Positions 9,845 to 18,680 of a stretch of 64,000 bases of DNA are shown piece after piece. How positions within the stretch are numbered: the first letter of the stretch is position 1; every line of letters starts with the position of its first letter. A model generated the notes under the pieces. That model saw nothing but the letters and a program-made list of their open reading frames with translations. It did no database searches and had not been told where the DNA came from. The stretch comes from Halobacillus aidingensis (GTDB lineage: Bacteria > Bacillota > Bacilli > Bacillales > Halobacillaceae). Location of the stretch: contig NZ_FNIZ01000001.1 of assembly GCF_900104185.1 (NCBI RefSeq), positions 1-64,000 on the forward strand. The letters are read 5' to 3'. The position numbers were made by a program, and so were the translations under genes.

Positions 9845-10762
9845 ATGGCACAATTGATTAAATTAAATGATTATATTTCCAGATATGAAACAAATATCTA
9901 TCAGTATCCCAGCCAATATGTAAAATTAAAAAGTGATCATTGGAATAAAATGAAAAAACGGTTCGAACAAGGTTGGGTTGAAAAGCCAATCGAAAATGGC
10001 AAAAGAATAGAAGAAGAGGAGCAGAAAGGGATTAAAAAGTTTTTTAAAAAGAAATCGAAAGAAGAAGCGGAAGAATCCATAAAAAATCCTCTGAGCGAAG
10101 ATGATTTTCCTTCCTCAACGGAAGAATTAAAACAATACTACTTAGATGGTTTAATTCCCTTTCAGTTGAAATGGGCGACGACTACTCTAATGGAAAAATC
10201 ATTTCTGGATCCCTCTTACAAGCAAAATTCTGACTTGAAGTATTTTTTACAAAGGTTTCCGGATACTTTTCTTCTTATGTTTGAACCTGTTGTGCAAATG
10301 AAAAACGCAGAGGTGGAGATCGACCATCTGCTTATCGGTCCATCTGGTATTGAAATCATCTCTCTCCTCTCTCACCCAAACGGCGAATCCATTCATCCTA
10401 CTTCAGAAAATAGCTGGAATATTGAAAAGGAGGGGGTGCAAAGCAAGGTGTTGAGCCCGATGCACTCCCTCCGCAGAACAGAAACATTTGTAAAAAGTGT
10501 ACTGAATAAATATCAATTGGACTTTCCATATCGCAAAGTCGTCTTGTCTAAAAATATGCGATTTGTTTCGGAACAAGTTCCCTATAGAACCGACTGGATT
10601 GGTAAAGATCAATATACCTCATGGTTTCATGAGAAAAGGGCGTTAAAATCTCCATTGAAGCATGACCAATTGAAGGTAGCAGAAGCTTTGTTGAAACATT
10701 GCAGGACAATCGCTGTTAAACGCCCGGAATGGGACATGGAAGACAGTTTTACGGAAGGATGA
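9845..10762 (+). CDS. NERD domain protein
   Basis: A 305-residue protein with a NERD (nuclease-related) domain centred on EIDHLLIGPSG (about residues 158-168). The segment before it is highly charged and Lys/Glu-rich (about 35-95). NERD domains resemble nucleases, but the role of this bacillar group is unknown to me. The start at ATG 9845, one base after the thpR stop, gives the usual N-terminus MAQLIKLNDYISRYE. The ribosome site is weak (AGAAGA), so coupling to thpR is likely. A longer reading from 9803 overlaps thpR and is unlikely. Confidence 0.75.
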   Translation: MAQLIKLNDYISRYETNIYQYPSQYVKLKSDHWNKMKKRFEQGWVEKPIENGKRIEEEEQKGIKKFFKKKSKEEAEESIKNPLSEDDFPSSTEELKQYYLDGLIPFQLKWATTTLMEKSFLDPSYKQNSDLKYFLQRFPDTFLLMFEPVVQMKNAEVEIDHLLIGPSGIEIISLLSHPNGESIHPTSENSWNIEKEGVQSKVLSPMHSLRRTETFVKSVLNKYQLDFPYRKVVLSKNMRFVSEQVPYRTDWIGKDQYTSWFHEKRALKSPLKHDQLKVAEALLKHCRTIAVKRPEWDMEDSFTEG

Positions 10763-11768
10763 ATTCCTTTTCCGGGACAGCCTGTGGCTTTCCGATGTAG
10801 TAACCCTGGCCAAAATCAACACCTAATTGTTGAAGCCATTCCCATTCTTCTTGCAATTCGATCCCTTCAGCGAGAACGTGGATGTTCAACTGGTTTGCTC
10901 GTTCCATCACATCGAATAGAAAAGCTTGATTGTTCACATCCGAATGACAATTTTGAATGTAAGAACGATCTATTTTCAAATAATCCGGTTGAAGCAGACT
11001 GAGCATCTCTAATGTGCTGTAACCGGACCCGACATCATCCAATGCCACTTTCATTCCCGACGCTTTATAGGTTTCGAGGATGGATTTTAAATGTTCCACA
11101 TCATCGATTTTTTCTGTTTCAACGACTTCAAAAACAAGATCTTCTGGATCAATGTTAAATTCTTTAACGATTTGGAACGTGTGCTTCAAGCAAAATTCCG
11201 GTACATAAATCGTCGATGGTAGAAAGTTGATGAATATCTTATCTCCCGCATTCAGATGTTCTGACTTTGCTTTTACCGCTGTTCTGCGTGCTTTTTGATC
11301 AAGCATGGATTGGAGACCAGAGCGGCTGGCATATGAAAATAATTCGCCGGGTGGTACAGAAAGGTCTTTCGTCCGAAGTAGAGACTCATATCCGTAAACG
11401 CGGTTGTTCTTCATGTCAACAATGGGCTGTAAGTGCGATTGAAAAGATCCGGAATGGATCAACTCCGCTAATTCAGGGTATTGCAATCTTTCATATAAAT
11501 GTTGAATAGAAATCGGAAATGATTGAGAGTTTTCGGTATTGAGAATATGTACCCAATAATCTGGCGTTGAACCTTCAAACCAATCCACCAGAGCAAGTCT
11601 TAATTCATCTTTATTCTTATAGCTATAAACTTTTGCCTCCGGACTTTCATAGGTGAGACGAAGTGGAAATTCCTTTCCTCCTTGATGAGGATGTATGGAG
11701 TTCAAAACTAATGCTCCCTGTTCTGGAATAAATACAGAAGTACCACAATATTGACAATCCTTTGCCAA
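10749..11768 (-). CDS. EAL-domain cyclic-di-GMP phosphodiesterase
   Basis: A 339-residue protein. An N-terminal ~100-residue region of unknown fold begins with a CxxC pair (C5, C8). It is followed by an EAL domain that breaks down cyclic di-GMP. The signature is ESL (128-130), and the other metal/catalytic positions appear intact: N181, E214, D244-D245, K265, E301 and the GQGYYIGKP end. It is therefore probably active. The start is TTG 11768, preceded by AAGGAGG at 8 bases; the open frame upstream would run into the divergent ytlR. Its 3' end overlaps the NERD gene by 14 bases. Confidence 0.85.
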   Translation of the reverse strand: MAKDCQYCGTSVFIPEQGALVLNSIHPHQGGKEFPLRLTYESPEAKVYSYKNKDELRLALVDWFEGSTPDYWVHILNTENSQSFPISIQHLYERLQYPELAELIHSGSFQSHLQPIVDMKNNRVYGYESLLRTKDLSVPPGELFSYASRSGLQSMLDQKARRTAVKAKSEHLNAGDKIFINFLPSTIYVPEFCLKHTFQIVKEFNIDPEDLVFEVVETEKIDDVEHLKSILETYKASGMKVALDDVGSGYSTLEMLSLLQPDYLKIDRSYIQNCHSDVNNQAFLFDVMERANQLNIHVLAEGIELQEEWEWLQQLGVDFGQGYYIGKPQAVPEKEFILP

Positions 11769-11856
11769 AGTATACCCCTCCTTTTTTACTAATAGTATAC
11801 TAGAATAATAGGGATGTTGTATAATGATATAATCACATAGGTAGGAGAAATGTCTC

Positions 11857-12786
11857 ATGTACATAATGATTGTCAATCCAGTAGCTGGTAATGGTAAAGC
11901 AATGAGCCTGTTTCGGCGCATACAAAAAGAACCGCTATATAAAAAAGAGAATTGTCGGTCATTCCTAACTGAAGAAACCGGGCATGCAGAAAGACTGGCT
12001 CTTCAAGTGACCAAAATCCATCATGAGTCTTTGAAAGGGATTATTGTCCTTGGAGGGGATGGTACGCTCCATGAAGTCGTGAATGGAATAATAAATTATT
12101 CTGAAACTCCTGTTTGTTTTATACCAGCGGGTTCAGGGAATGATTTTGCCAGAGGGATGTCCTTGAAGAAGCGAGGATTAAAACTTTTTCGATCCTATGT
12201 GAGAAACCCAAAGAAATCAAAGGTCTATCTTGCAAACTACAGTCTTAATAATAGGAAGAAGCATGGAAGGCGTACGTTTATGAATAGTATCGGCTTTGGG
12301 CTTGATGGTGTGGTGGTAGCGGCAGCCAATCAGCAAAAATACCGCTCATGGACAAAAAGGCTTCATATAACTAAACTTACTTATCCTCTTGCTCTTCTGC
12401 GATCCATATCGAAGGCCCAACCCATCCAATTTGAGCTTTCTCTTGATGGGAAACAAATGAACATCCATAAAGCCATGATGGTGACCATAACCAATCATCC
12501 TTATTATGGTGGTGGAATGAAGATTGCCCCAAAGGCGAACATAAACAGTAAAGGGTTATCCATCCTTGTAGTCAAACCGATATCTAAAAAGAAGCTGCTG
12601 GCCATGTTTATCAGCGTATTTTTTGGTCTGCATACAAAGATGAAGGAAGTGGAAGAATGGAAAGCTTCCTCTGTGCATATAAGTTCGGGACAACCGCTCC
12701 CTTTTCAAGTGGATGGTCAAAATGGCTCTTGCTGTGATTGCAGCATCAAGAAAGCGGAAACATCGACAACATTCTACTTGGATTGA
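11857..12786 (+). CDS. ytlR: Diacylglycerol kinase-family lipid kinase YtlR
   Basis: A 309-residue protein of the DAGK catalytic family. It begins MYIMIVNPVAGNGK, has the nucleotide-binding GGDGT motif at 66-70 and the PAGSGNDFARG substrate loop, as in DgkB and YegS. It probably phosphorylates a lipid with ATP at the membrane; the substrate is not known. It is divergent from the EAL gene across an 88-base gap. The RBS TAGGAG lies upstream of ATG 11857. Confidence 0.88.
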   Translation: MYIMIVNPVAGNGKAMSLFRRIQKEPLYKKENCRSFLTEETGHAERLALQVTKIHHESLKGIIVLGGDGTLHEVVNGIINYSETPVCFIPAGSGNDFARGMSLKKRGLKLFRSYVRNPKKSKVYLANYSLNNRKKHGRRTFMNSIGFGLDGVVVAAANQQKYRSWTKRLHITKLTYPLALLRSISKAQPIQFELSLDGKQMNIHKAMMVTITNHPYYGGGMKIAPKANINSKGLSILVVKPISKKKLLAMFISVFFGLHTKMKEVEEWKASSVHISSGQPLPFQVDGQNGSCCDCSIKKAETSTTFYLD

Positions 12787-12803
12787 TAGATATCTCTTGA
12801 AAG

Positions 12804-12831
12804 TTGACAGATTGATGGGTTAATCTAAAAT
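12804..12831 (+). promoter_or_regulatory. Sigma-A-like promoter upstream of ytmP
   Basis: A perfect -35 TTGACA (12804-12809), a 16-base spacer and -10 TAAAAT (12826-12831) lie about 110 bases upstream of ytmP. Motif match only. Confidence 0.6.
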
Positions 12832-12938
12832 AAGGTAACTGTTGAATCGGTATCATGAAAATTTTGGATCATTACCAAAGTACGATATACTAGAACAACA
12901 AACAAAGTCGTGATTCAATCACAAGAGGATTTGAGGAA

Positions 12939-13751
12939 TTGAAGGTGAAATGGTTGGAACATATTCTTGGTAGTAATTGGACGATAACACCAGCAGGCGG
13001 TTCGACAGGAGAAGCCTACTACGCTCAGACCGAAGGGAAACGTTTATTCTTAAAACGTAATTCTTCCCCCTTTTTAGCTGTTTTATCTGCTGAAGGTATT
13101 GTGCCAAAGCTTGTATGGACCAAACGGCTTGAGAACGGAGATGTAATTACAGCACAGGAGTGGCTGGAAGGACGCGAACTGAAGCCTGAGGAGATGAAAC
13201 ATAGACGTGTGGCAAACCTTCTTAGCAAAATCCATCATTCCACAGAACTTCTTGATATGCTCATGAGGCTCGGAAAACATCCGTTAACACCAGATGAAGT
13301 ACTGAGAGATATAAAAGAAAACCAAAAGGTTCTGGATCAAGTAGATCCCCGGATCGAAATTCATCAAGCCATCAAGTTTTTAGAAAAACACGCTCACCAT
13401 GTCCACCATGATGTACACGTCGTTTGTCATTGCGATACAAACCATAATAATTGGTTGTTGTCTTCCAAAGACCAGCTTTACCTTATCGACTGGGATAACG
13501 CAATGGTAGCAGATCCAGCTCTTGATCTTGGAATGCTATTGTATAATTATATCCCCGAAGATCATTGGAACGTATGGTTAAAAGAATATGGAATCTACCC
13601 TGACTCTCATATGTTTGAACGAATGAAGTGGTACTCTGTATCGCAGGCCCTGGCTTTCATTCAATGGCATCAAATGAGAGGTGAATACGATGAAGCTTCC
13701 ATTCGGACCGAGAAGCTGAAAAAAATTATGAAAAAGCATGAAATCATATAA
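12939..13751 (+). CDS. ytmP: Aminoglycoside/choline kinase-like phosphotransferase YtmP
   Basis: A 270-residue protein of the APH/choline-kinase fold. The N-terminus has the nucleotide-loop motif AGGSTGEAYYAQ. The catalytic loop HCDTNHNNW (H164, D166, N171) and metal motif IDWD (D184, D186) are intact, so it should phosphorylate a small hydroxyl compound of unknown identity. The start is ambiguous: TTG 12939 or GTG 12945, the latter better spaced from GAGG (12933-12936). It is near trmB, as in B. subtilis, although ytzH is missing here. Confidence 0.85.
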   Translation: MKVKWLEHILGSNWTITPAGGSTGEAYYAQTEGKRLFLKRNSSPFLAVLSAEGIVPKLVWTKRLENGDVITAQEWLEGRELKPEEMKHRRVANLLSKIHHSTELLDMLMRLGKHPLTPDEVLRDIKENQKVLDQVDPRIEIHQAIKFLEKHAHHVHHDVHVVCHCDTNHNNWLLSSKDQLYLIDWDNAMVADPALDLGMLLYNYIPEDHWNVWLKEYGIYPDSHMFERMKWYSVSQALAFIQWHQMRGEYDEASIRTEKLKKIMKKHEII

Positions 13752-13792
13752 AAAAGTTCCATCTGAATTTTATTCAGATGGAACTTTTTTAA
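13749..13792 (+). terminator. Strong bidirectional terminator after ytmP
   Basis: An 18-base near-perfect stem with A-tract on one side and T-tract on the other: AAAAAAGTTCCATCTGAA pairs with the mirror sequence ending GGAACTTTTTT. It directly follows the ytmP stop. Confidence 0.93.
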
Positions 13793-13799
13793 ATTTCAT

Positions 13800-14361
13800 A
13801 TTCAACTAAATGGCAGAATTGTGGAAGACTCGATTTCGAGACTTTTCGGGGTTAGTTTGCCGTGTGGAGCGTCAGGGGTGGTTGGGAAGCCACTCGCTTT
13901 CCTGTGGGGATGACGGCAAGCCTCCTCGTGCTTCGCACTGTGGGGTCTCGCCAGCCAATCCATTCCCGCGGGAGTCTCGCAGCTTCCCAACCACCCCATT
14001 CGATGAATGTGAGAAACGAACCCCATTACTGTGTGGGGGGTCTTCCACTATCCTTGTGTTATATGCATAAAGCGCTACATAACAAGCTTTCCGCACCCAG
14101 AATAGAGTGCCTGCAAGTTCGTATCCTCCATTAAATCTGTGCATAAAAGCAACTTATTCTGGAAGTGGTTTCGAGACACTTATATGGCAAAGGGGCGGAG
14201 GGAAACGGTGAGACTCCTATGGGACGTGTGGGACAGGTGAGACCCCGGAAGGCGTAGCCTGAGGAGGCTCACCGCCCGCCCCATGGAAAGCGAACCTTTT
14301 CCCGCAGCCCCTAAACTCACACAAAAGTCTCGAAACTGAGTCTTCCAGAAAAGGGAGCGTT
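13800..14361. repeat. Dispersed palindromic repeat, copy R2 (longest type)
   Basis: A full-length copy of about 560 bases. The outer ends are inverted: TGGAAGACTCGATTTCGAGA from 13822 against TCTCGAAACTGAGTCTTCCA near 14329-14348. The left arm is a long imperfect hairpin (GGGGTTAGTTTGCC ... GAAACGAACCCC, with TGGTTGGGAAG against CTTCCCAACCACC). The right arm is GC-rich (GGGGCGGAGGG ... GGTGAGACCCC ... GAGGAGGCTCACC). It lies between convergent genes. Several short open frames cross it on both strands, but none has a ribosome site or a protein-like composition. Confidence 0.85.
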
Positions 14362-14386
14362 AGTGGAAGAGGAGAGGGTTTGATGT

Positions 14387-14419
14387 GAAAAAAACCGCTG
14401 CTTACGCAACGGTTTTTTC
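14387..14419 (-). terminator. Intrinsic terminator of the 62-residue gene
   Basis: An AAAAAACCG-type stem pairs across TTACG with a T-run on both strands. The stop codon of the minus-strand gene (14402-14404) is inside it. Confidence 0.85.
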
Positions 14420-14590
14420 TGTAGCTGGTGTATATTTTAGTTTCTTTTCTTTTACTTCAGCGCTCATCGTTTCTGATAATTTTTCAAAAGGGTATATAAA
14501 TAGTGCATAACCTGCGAATAGGACAGAGAAAACAGCCAATACAGTCAGTTCAATCGCTTTAGAGATCATTTTCATAATTTCGATCATCAC
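14402..14590 (-). CDS. Small single-span membrane protein, unknown
   Basis: A protein of about 61 residues that I do not recognise. It has a short amphipathic N-terminus (MIEIMKMISKAIE), one hydrophobic span (about residues 14-33) and a charged Lys/Glu-rich tail. A GTG (14590) and an ATG (14587) both sit close after AGGAG; ATG 14587 is the more natural start. A clean promoter with an embedded CcpA-operator-like site lies 30-60 bases upstream, and a good terminator follows, which supports a real monocistronic gene. Confidence 0.6.
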   Translation of the reverse strand: MMIEIMKMISKAIELTVLAVFSVLFAGYALFIYPFEKLSETMSAEVKEKKLKYTPATEKTVA

Positions 14591-14621
14591 TCCTGTTTAT
14601 TTAATAATGCACGATTCTAAT

Positions 14622-14649
14622 ACTATATCAGTAAGCGCTTACAACCCAA
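14622..14649 (-). promoter_or_regulatory. Promoter with embedded cre site, upstream of the 62-residue gene
   Basis: On the minus strand, -35 TTGGGT (14644-14649), a 16-base spacer and -10 TATAGT (14622-14627). The spacer overlaps TTGTAAGCGCTTACT (14630-14644), a perfect match to the catabolite-responsive element consensus WTGNAANCGNWNNCW. A cre between -35 and -10 normally means repression by CcpA. Motif-based inference. Confidence 0.7.
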
Positions 14650-14836
14650 CCCCATAAACCATTCATATTTCGAAATTTATCGTTGATAATCATATTGATG
14701 CATCATTAGCTCATGCATTGTCTTATATAAACGAGTTAGATCTGTTTTTCCTCATATAACAAGGAAAACGAGAAAAATTTTTATTTTTAGCAGCTTCATG
14801 GTACCATTTTATCGATAAGAAGGAGGAATCCAATAC

Positions 14837-15481
14837 ATGCGTTTAAGAAATAAACCGTGGGCCGATGACTTTTTAAGGGAAAATGATAAAGTTGTCGTCC
14901 AACAACCGTTTGATATGAAAGGAAAATGGAAGGAGCTTTTCGATAACCAAGAGCAGCCCTTGCATTTAGAAATAGGTTCAGGTAAAGGTCAGTTTATTGC
15001 TGGTATGGGGAAACAGCATCAGGATGTTAACTTTGTCGGGTTGGAATTCGTGAAGAGTGTGATTGTCGGAGCGGTCAAGAAAGTCCTGGCAGCTGAAACA
15101 ACCAATGTCCGTATGGTCAACGAAAATGCCAAAGACCTAAGGGATTTGTTTGAAGATAACGAAGTGGATCATATTTACTTGAACTTTTCAGATCCATGGC
15201 CGAAGAATAAACATGAAAAACGCCGGTTGACTTTCCATACGTTCCTAGAACAGTATAAAGCCGTGTTGAAGGAAGAAGGACAAGTTACATTGAAGACAGA
15301 TAATAAAGGGCTCTTTGAGTATTCTCTCGTCAGCTTTTCAAATTTCGGTATGATACTGGAAGATGTCTCTGTTGACTTGCATGCAGATGAAGACCCTTTA
15401 AATGTGGAGACAGAATATGAGGAAAAGTTTTCTGCAAAGGGACAACCCATCTATCGTTGTACGGCACGATTCCCTAAATGA
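14837..15481 (+). CDS. trmB: tRNA (guanine-N7)-methyltransferase TrmB
   Basis: A 214-residue class I SAM-dependent methyltransferase. It has the SAM-binding motif LEIGSGKG (44-51) and the TrmB signature NFSDPWPKNKHEKRRL. It makes m7G46 in the variable loop of many tRNAs. The ATG at 14837 follows AAGGAGG at good distance. It sits in the usual ytmP-trmB-ytnP order. Confidence 0.96.
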   Translation: MRLRNKPWADDFLRENDKVVVQQPFDMKGKWKELFDNQEQPLHLEIGSGKGQFIAGMGKQHQDVNFVGLEFVKSVIVGAVKKVLAAETTNVRMVNENAKDLRDLFEDNEVDHIYLNFSDPWPKNKHEKRRLTFHTFLEQYKAVLKEEGQVTLKTDNKGLFEYSLVSFSNFGMILEDVSVDLHADEDPLNVETEYEEKFSAKGQPIYRCTARFPK

Positions 15482-15492
15482 TACCGTTTTCA

Positions 15493-15530
15493 TTAGCTCT
15501 AGTTATTATGATAAACTAGAGCTATCTTTG
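15493..15530 (+). terminator. Weak terminator after trmB
   Basis: An 11-base stem (TAGCTCTAGTT with AACTAGAGCTA) around a 9-base loop, followed by TCTTTGTTATT. The T-run is interrupted, so read-through into ytnP is possible. Confidence 0.6.
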
Positions 15531-15550
15531 TTATTGGGAGGAGATTGCCG

Positions 15551-16405
15551 GTGGAAAACCTGAAAGTGGGACGAGCTTCATTGACGTGGTTGAATGGTGG
15601 GGTGACTCACATGGATGGAGGAGCGATGTTCGGAGTAGTTCCGAAACCTTTATGGAGCAAAAAATATCCCGTGAATGAAAACAATCAAATTGAATTGCGA
15701 ACAGACCCGATTTTGTTAGAGGTTGATGGGAAAAAGATGCTGATCGACTCAGGTATAGGCAATGAAAAGATGTCAGATAAGCAGAAGAGGAATTTTGGAG
15801 TTTGGGAAGAGTCATCCGTCCTCCGTTGTTTAGATAGCTTAAATATCAAGCCGGAAGAGATTGACGCATTGCTTATGACTCATATGCATTTTGATCATGC
15901 TTGCGGAATGACGAGGTGGGAAGAGGATCAGCTCGTTCCTACTTTCCCCAACGCTACCATTTATACGAGCGAAGTGGAATGGCAGGAAATGCGCCATCCG
16001 AACATGAGGTCAAAAAATACGTATTGGCAAGCAAATTGGGAAGCGGTCGAAGGAAAAGTACATACGTTTAAAGATTCGTTTGATTTGCTGCCTGGTTTGA
16101 AGATGATTCATACAAGTGGCCATAGTAATGGACACTCGATCATCACTTTTGAAGATGGTGATGATGTATTCATTCACATGGCAGACCTTATGCCAACTCA
16201 TGCTCATCAAAATCCACTCTGGGCCCTTGCGTATGATGATTATCCTGTAACTTCTGTGCATGAGAAGAAAAAGTGGATGGAGTATGGCTATCAACGTCGT
16301 GCTTGGTATGTTTTTTACCATGATGCCATATACAGAGCATTGAAATTTGATGAGCAAGGACAGATCCTGGACAAGCTAAAGGAAAGAGAACATCACTATC
16401 AATAA
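15551..16405 (+). CDS. ytnP: Metallo-beta-lactamase-fold lactonase-like hydrolase YtnP
   Basis: A 284-residue metallo-beta-lactamase-fold protein. The zinc motif HMHFDH is at about 111-116, further ligand histidines are in [10 protein letters not shown], and an aspartate is in HMADLMP. B. subtilis YtnP has been linked to breakdown of quorum-sensing lactones. The start is placed at GTG 15551, about 7 bases after GGGAGGAG, giving the N-terminus [16 protein letters not shown] typical of the family. TTG 15545 is too close to that site. Confidence 0.88.
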   Translation: MENLKVGRASLTWLNGGVTHMDGGAMFGVVPKPLWSKKYPVNENNQIELRTDPILLEVDGKKMLIDSGIGNEKMSDKQKRNFGVWEESSVLRCLDSLNIKPEEIDALLMTHMHFDHACGMTRWEEDQLVPTFPNATIYTSEVEWQEMRHPNMRSKNTYWQANWEAVEGKVHTFKDSFDLLPGLKMIHTSGHSNGHSIITFEDGDDVFIHMADLMPTHAHQNPLWALAYDDYPVTSVHEKKKWMEYGYQRRAWYVFYHDAIYRALKFDEQGQILDKLKEREHHYQ

Positions 16406-16406
16406 A

Positions 16407-16436
16407 AAAATACCCTCGAGTACGAGGGTATTTTTG
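16407..16436 (+). terminator. Terminator between convergent ytnP and ytzB
   Basis: A nine-base stem ATACCCTCG/CGAGGGTAT with an AGTA loop, followed by TTTTTG and preceded by an A-run. It can act on both strands. Confidence 0.9.
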
Positions 16437-16439
16437 TGT

Positions 16440-16757
16440 TTAAGCTGTAGTTTCAGCAACGTCAACAATTGTTCCTGTTTCCGTATCGATGTAAAATTCA
16501 AATTGAGATGTTTCGCCGTCCTGGTTTTTTGAAATGCCTCCACGGTACACATCGTAATTAATTCCGTTTTTGTTCAATTCTTCTGGCTTCATGTAAATCC
16601 ATGAGCCACTGATCGGTCCTTGCTTTTTAAAAGCTTCTTTAGCAATTTTTAATGCTTTTTCAGGAGTCACTCCTTGGCCGTTACTTAATTGCTCTTTTAC
16701 TACGTAGCCTGCCAATGCTCCTACACCAGCTGCTATTGCGACTTTTTTCCAGTTCAT
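16440..16757 (-). CDS. ytzB: PepSY-domain protein (YtzB-like)
   Basis: A 105-residue protein with a short hydrophobic N-terminal segment (about residues 4-20, VAIAAGVGALAGYVV) that may be a membrane anchor or signal. A PepSY-like domain follows (TPEKALKIAKEAF ... FEFYIDTETGTIVDV). PepSY domains are thought to inhibit or chaperone secreted proteases. ATG 16757 fits the AGGTGA ribosome site better than TTG 16760. The position next to ytoP matches B. subtilis ytzB; the symbol rests on that synteny. Confidence 0.75.
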   Translation of the reverse strand: MNWKKVAIAAGVGALAGYVVKEQLSNGQGVTPEKALKIAKEAFKKQGPISGSWIYMKPEELNKNGINYDVYRGGISKNQDGETSQFEFYIDTETGTIVDVAETTA

Positions 16758-16908
16758 CAACCAATCACCTCACAACTTATTTCTAATCTCCAGTATACTA
16801 AATATACCCGATAAAAGGAAATCAAAACTTATAAACATGACTCATTTGTAGAAACGTTTTCAAAATTCCGTTAAACTATGGAAAGAAGGAAAAAAAGGAG
16901 ATGTACAT

Positions 16909-17976
16909 ATGAATCAAGAAACGCAAAGTCTTTTTAAAACATTGACCGAACTCCCAGGCGCGCCTGGGAATGAACACCTTGTCCGTCAGTTCATGAGGCA
17001 GGAACTTGAAAAGTACTCAGATGAGATTGTACAAGACCGTTTGGGTGGCATTTTTGGGTTGAAGAATGGAAAAGGACCTACCGTTATGGTAGCAGGCCAT
17101 ATGGATGAAGTAGGATTCATGGTTACTCAAATTACCGATAACGGCATGCTTCGCTTCCAAACCCTTGGAGGGTGGTGGAATCAGGTCATGCTTGCACAAC
17201 GTGTTCAGGTTATGACAGAGAAAGGCCCTGTAGTAGGAGTAATTGGCTCCATCCCTCCACATAACTTGACACCAGAACAACGGAAAAAGCCGATGGAAAT
17301 TAAAAATATGCTCATTGACATCGGTGCAGATGACAAAGATGATGCTAAGGAAATTGGTATAAAGCCAGGGCAGCCGATTGTCCCGATTTGCCCGTTCACT
17401 CCAATGGCTAATGAAAAGAAAGTCCTGGCAAAAGCATGGGACAACCGTTATGGCTGCGGCCTTTCCATCGAGCTTTTAAAAGAATTGCAAGGAGAAAAGC
17501 TTCCAAACAAGCTTTACTCAGGTGCTACGGTTCAAGAAGAAGTTGGACTGCGGGGGGCACAAGTAGCCGCTAATATGATCCAACCAGACATTTTTTATGC
17601 GTTAGATGCGTCTCCTGCCAATGATATGAGCGGGGATAAGAAGGAGTTTGGCCAGTTAGGTAAAGGGGCACTCCTAAGAATTCTAGATCGTTCGATGGTT
17701 ACACACAGAGGGATTCGTGAATTTATTCTAGATACTGCTGAAACCCATGATATTCCTTATCAATATTTTGTTTCTCAAGGAGGAACGGATGCCGGAAGAG
17801 TTCATATGGCGAACGACGGGGTTCCATCCGCGGTTGTTGGTGTATGTTCCCGTTATATCCATACATCCTCTTCTATTATTCATGTGGATGACTATGCTGC
17901 AGCGAAAGAACTCCTGATTCAACTGGTAAAAACAACAGATCAAAACACCGTGGAACAAATCAGAAGAAATGTGTAA
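16909..17976 (+). CDS. ytoP: M42-family glutamyl aminopeptidase YtoP
   Basis: A 355-residue metallo-aminopeptidase of family M42 (FrvX/PepA type). Metal-ligand and catalytic motifs are present: GHMDEVGF (H64, D66), WDNRYGCG and QEEVGLRG, plus a C-terminal HTSSSIIH. Such enzymes form large tetrahedral complexes that trim peptides in the cytoplasm. The ATG at 16909 follows AAAAGGAG. An imperfect stem-loop (about 17984-18018) follows the stop, but its T-run is short. Confidence 0.9.
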   Translation: MNQETQSLFKTLTELPGAPGNEHLVRQFMRQELEKYSDEIVQDRLGGIFGLKNGKGPTVMVAGHMDEVGFMVTQITDNGMLRFQTLGGWWNQVMLAQRVQVMTEKGPVVGVIGSIPPHNLTPEQRKKPMEIKNMLIDIGADDKDDAKEIGIKPGQPIVPICPFTPMANEKKVLAKAWDNRYGCGLSIELLKELQGEKLPNKLYSGATVQEEVGLRGAQVAANMIQPDIFYALDASPANDMSGDKKEFGQLGKGALLRILDRSMVTHRGIREFILDTAETHDIPYQYFVSQGGTDAGRVHMANDGVPSAVVGVCSRYIHTSSSIIHVDDYAAAKELLIQLVKTTDQNTVEQIRRNV

Positions 17977-18118
17977 GAAATAGAAGTCACACCAGCTGAT
18001 TTCAGCCGAAGTGACTTTATGCTAAAATTGGTGAACAGGTCCCATTGATCTTGTATGAAGTCCTCAATCAAGAGAGATAATGGCAATAAACGGCTAGAGA
18101 AGGAGAAAGGTGCTCGCT

Positions 18119-18622
18119 ATGCTGAAAATTTATGTGGGATCCCAAAACCCTACGAAAATTGAATCCGTAAAAAGTGTATTTCCGGAGATGGAAGTCATCG
18201 GAATGGAAGTAGAATCGAAAGTTGCAGCTCAACCTTTTTCTGATGAAGAGACATTAGAAGGGGCGATCAATCGTGCGAGAGAATGTGCATCTCAAAACAA
18301 AGCCCATATAGGAATTGGACTTGAAGGTGGAGTTATGGAGATTGAAGATGACCTTTACTTATGTAATTGGGGGGCACTAGTAGACGGTAAAGAGAACGTC
18401 TACACCGCGAGTGGTGCTCGTATCCTCCTCCCTGATGAAATTAAAGCAGGGTTGGAAAAGGGGAAAGAGCTTGGAGAAGTCATGGATGAATTTACGGACA
18501 AACATGATGTAAGAAAAAACGAAGGGGCCATCGGTATTTTTACGAATGGTGTCATTCACAGGGAAGAAATGTTCACCCATGTAGTGAAATTATTAAAAGG
18601 ACAGTGGTCCTATGATCAATAA
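18119..18622 (+). CDS. DUF84 inosine/xanthosine triphosphatase (YjjX-like)
   Basis: A 167-residue protein of the DUF84/NTPase family. The N-terminal motif YVGSQNPTKIESV and the central GIGLEGGV match YjjX-type enzymes, which hydrolyse damaged nucleotides such as ITP and XTP. The start is most likely ATG 18119 (protein MLKIYVGSQNP). The GTG at 18110 sits too near AAGGAGA. Confidence 0.88.
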   Translation: MLKIYVGSQNPTKIESVKSVFPEMEVIGMEVESKVAAQPFSDEETLEGAINRARECASQNKAHIGIGLEGGVMEIEDDLYLCNWGALVDGKENVYTASGARILLPDEIKAGLEKGKELGEVMDEFTDKHDVRKNEGAIGIFTNGVIHREEMFTHVVKLLKGQWSYDQ

Positions 18623-18660
18623 GAAAAGGATGCATCTTTATTAGATGCATCCTTTTCTTA
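18621..18660 (+). terminator. Terminator after the DUF84 gene
   Basis: A 17-base perfect stem (AAGAAAAGGATGCATCT and its complement) with a TTATT loop, ending in TTTTCTT. Confidence 0.92.
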
Positions 18661-18680
18661 TGTCTTACAGTTTATTGTAG

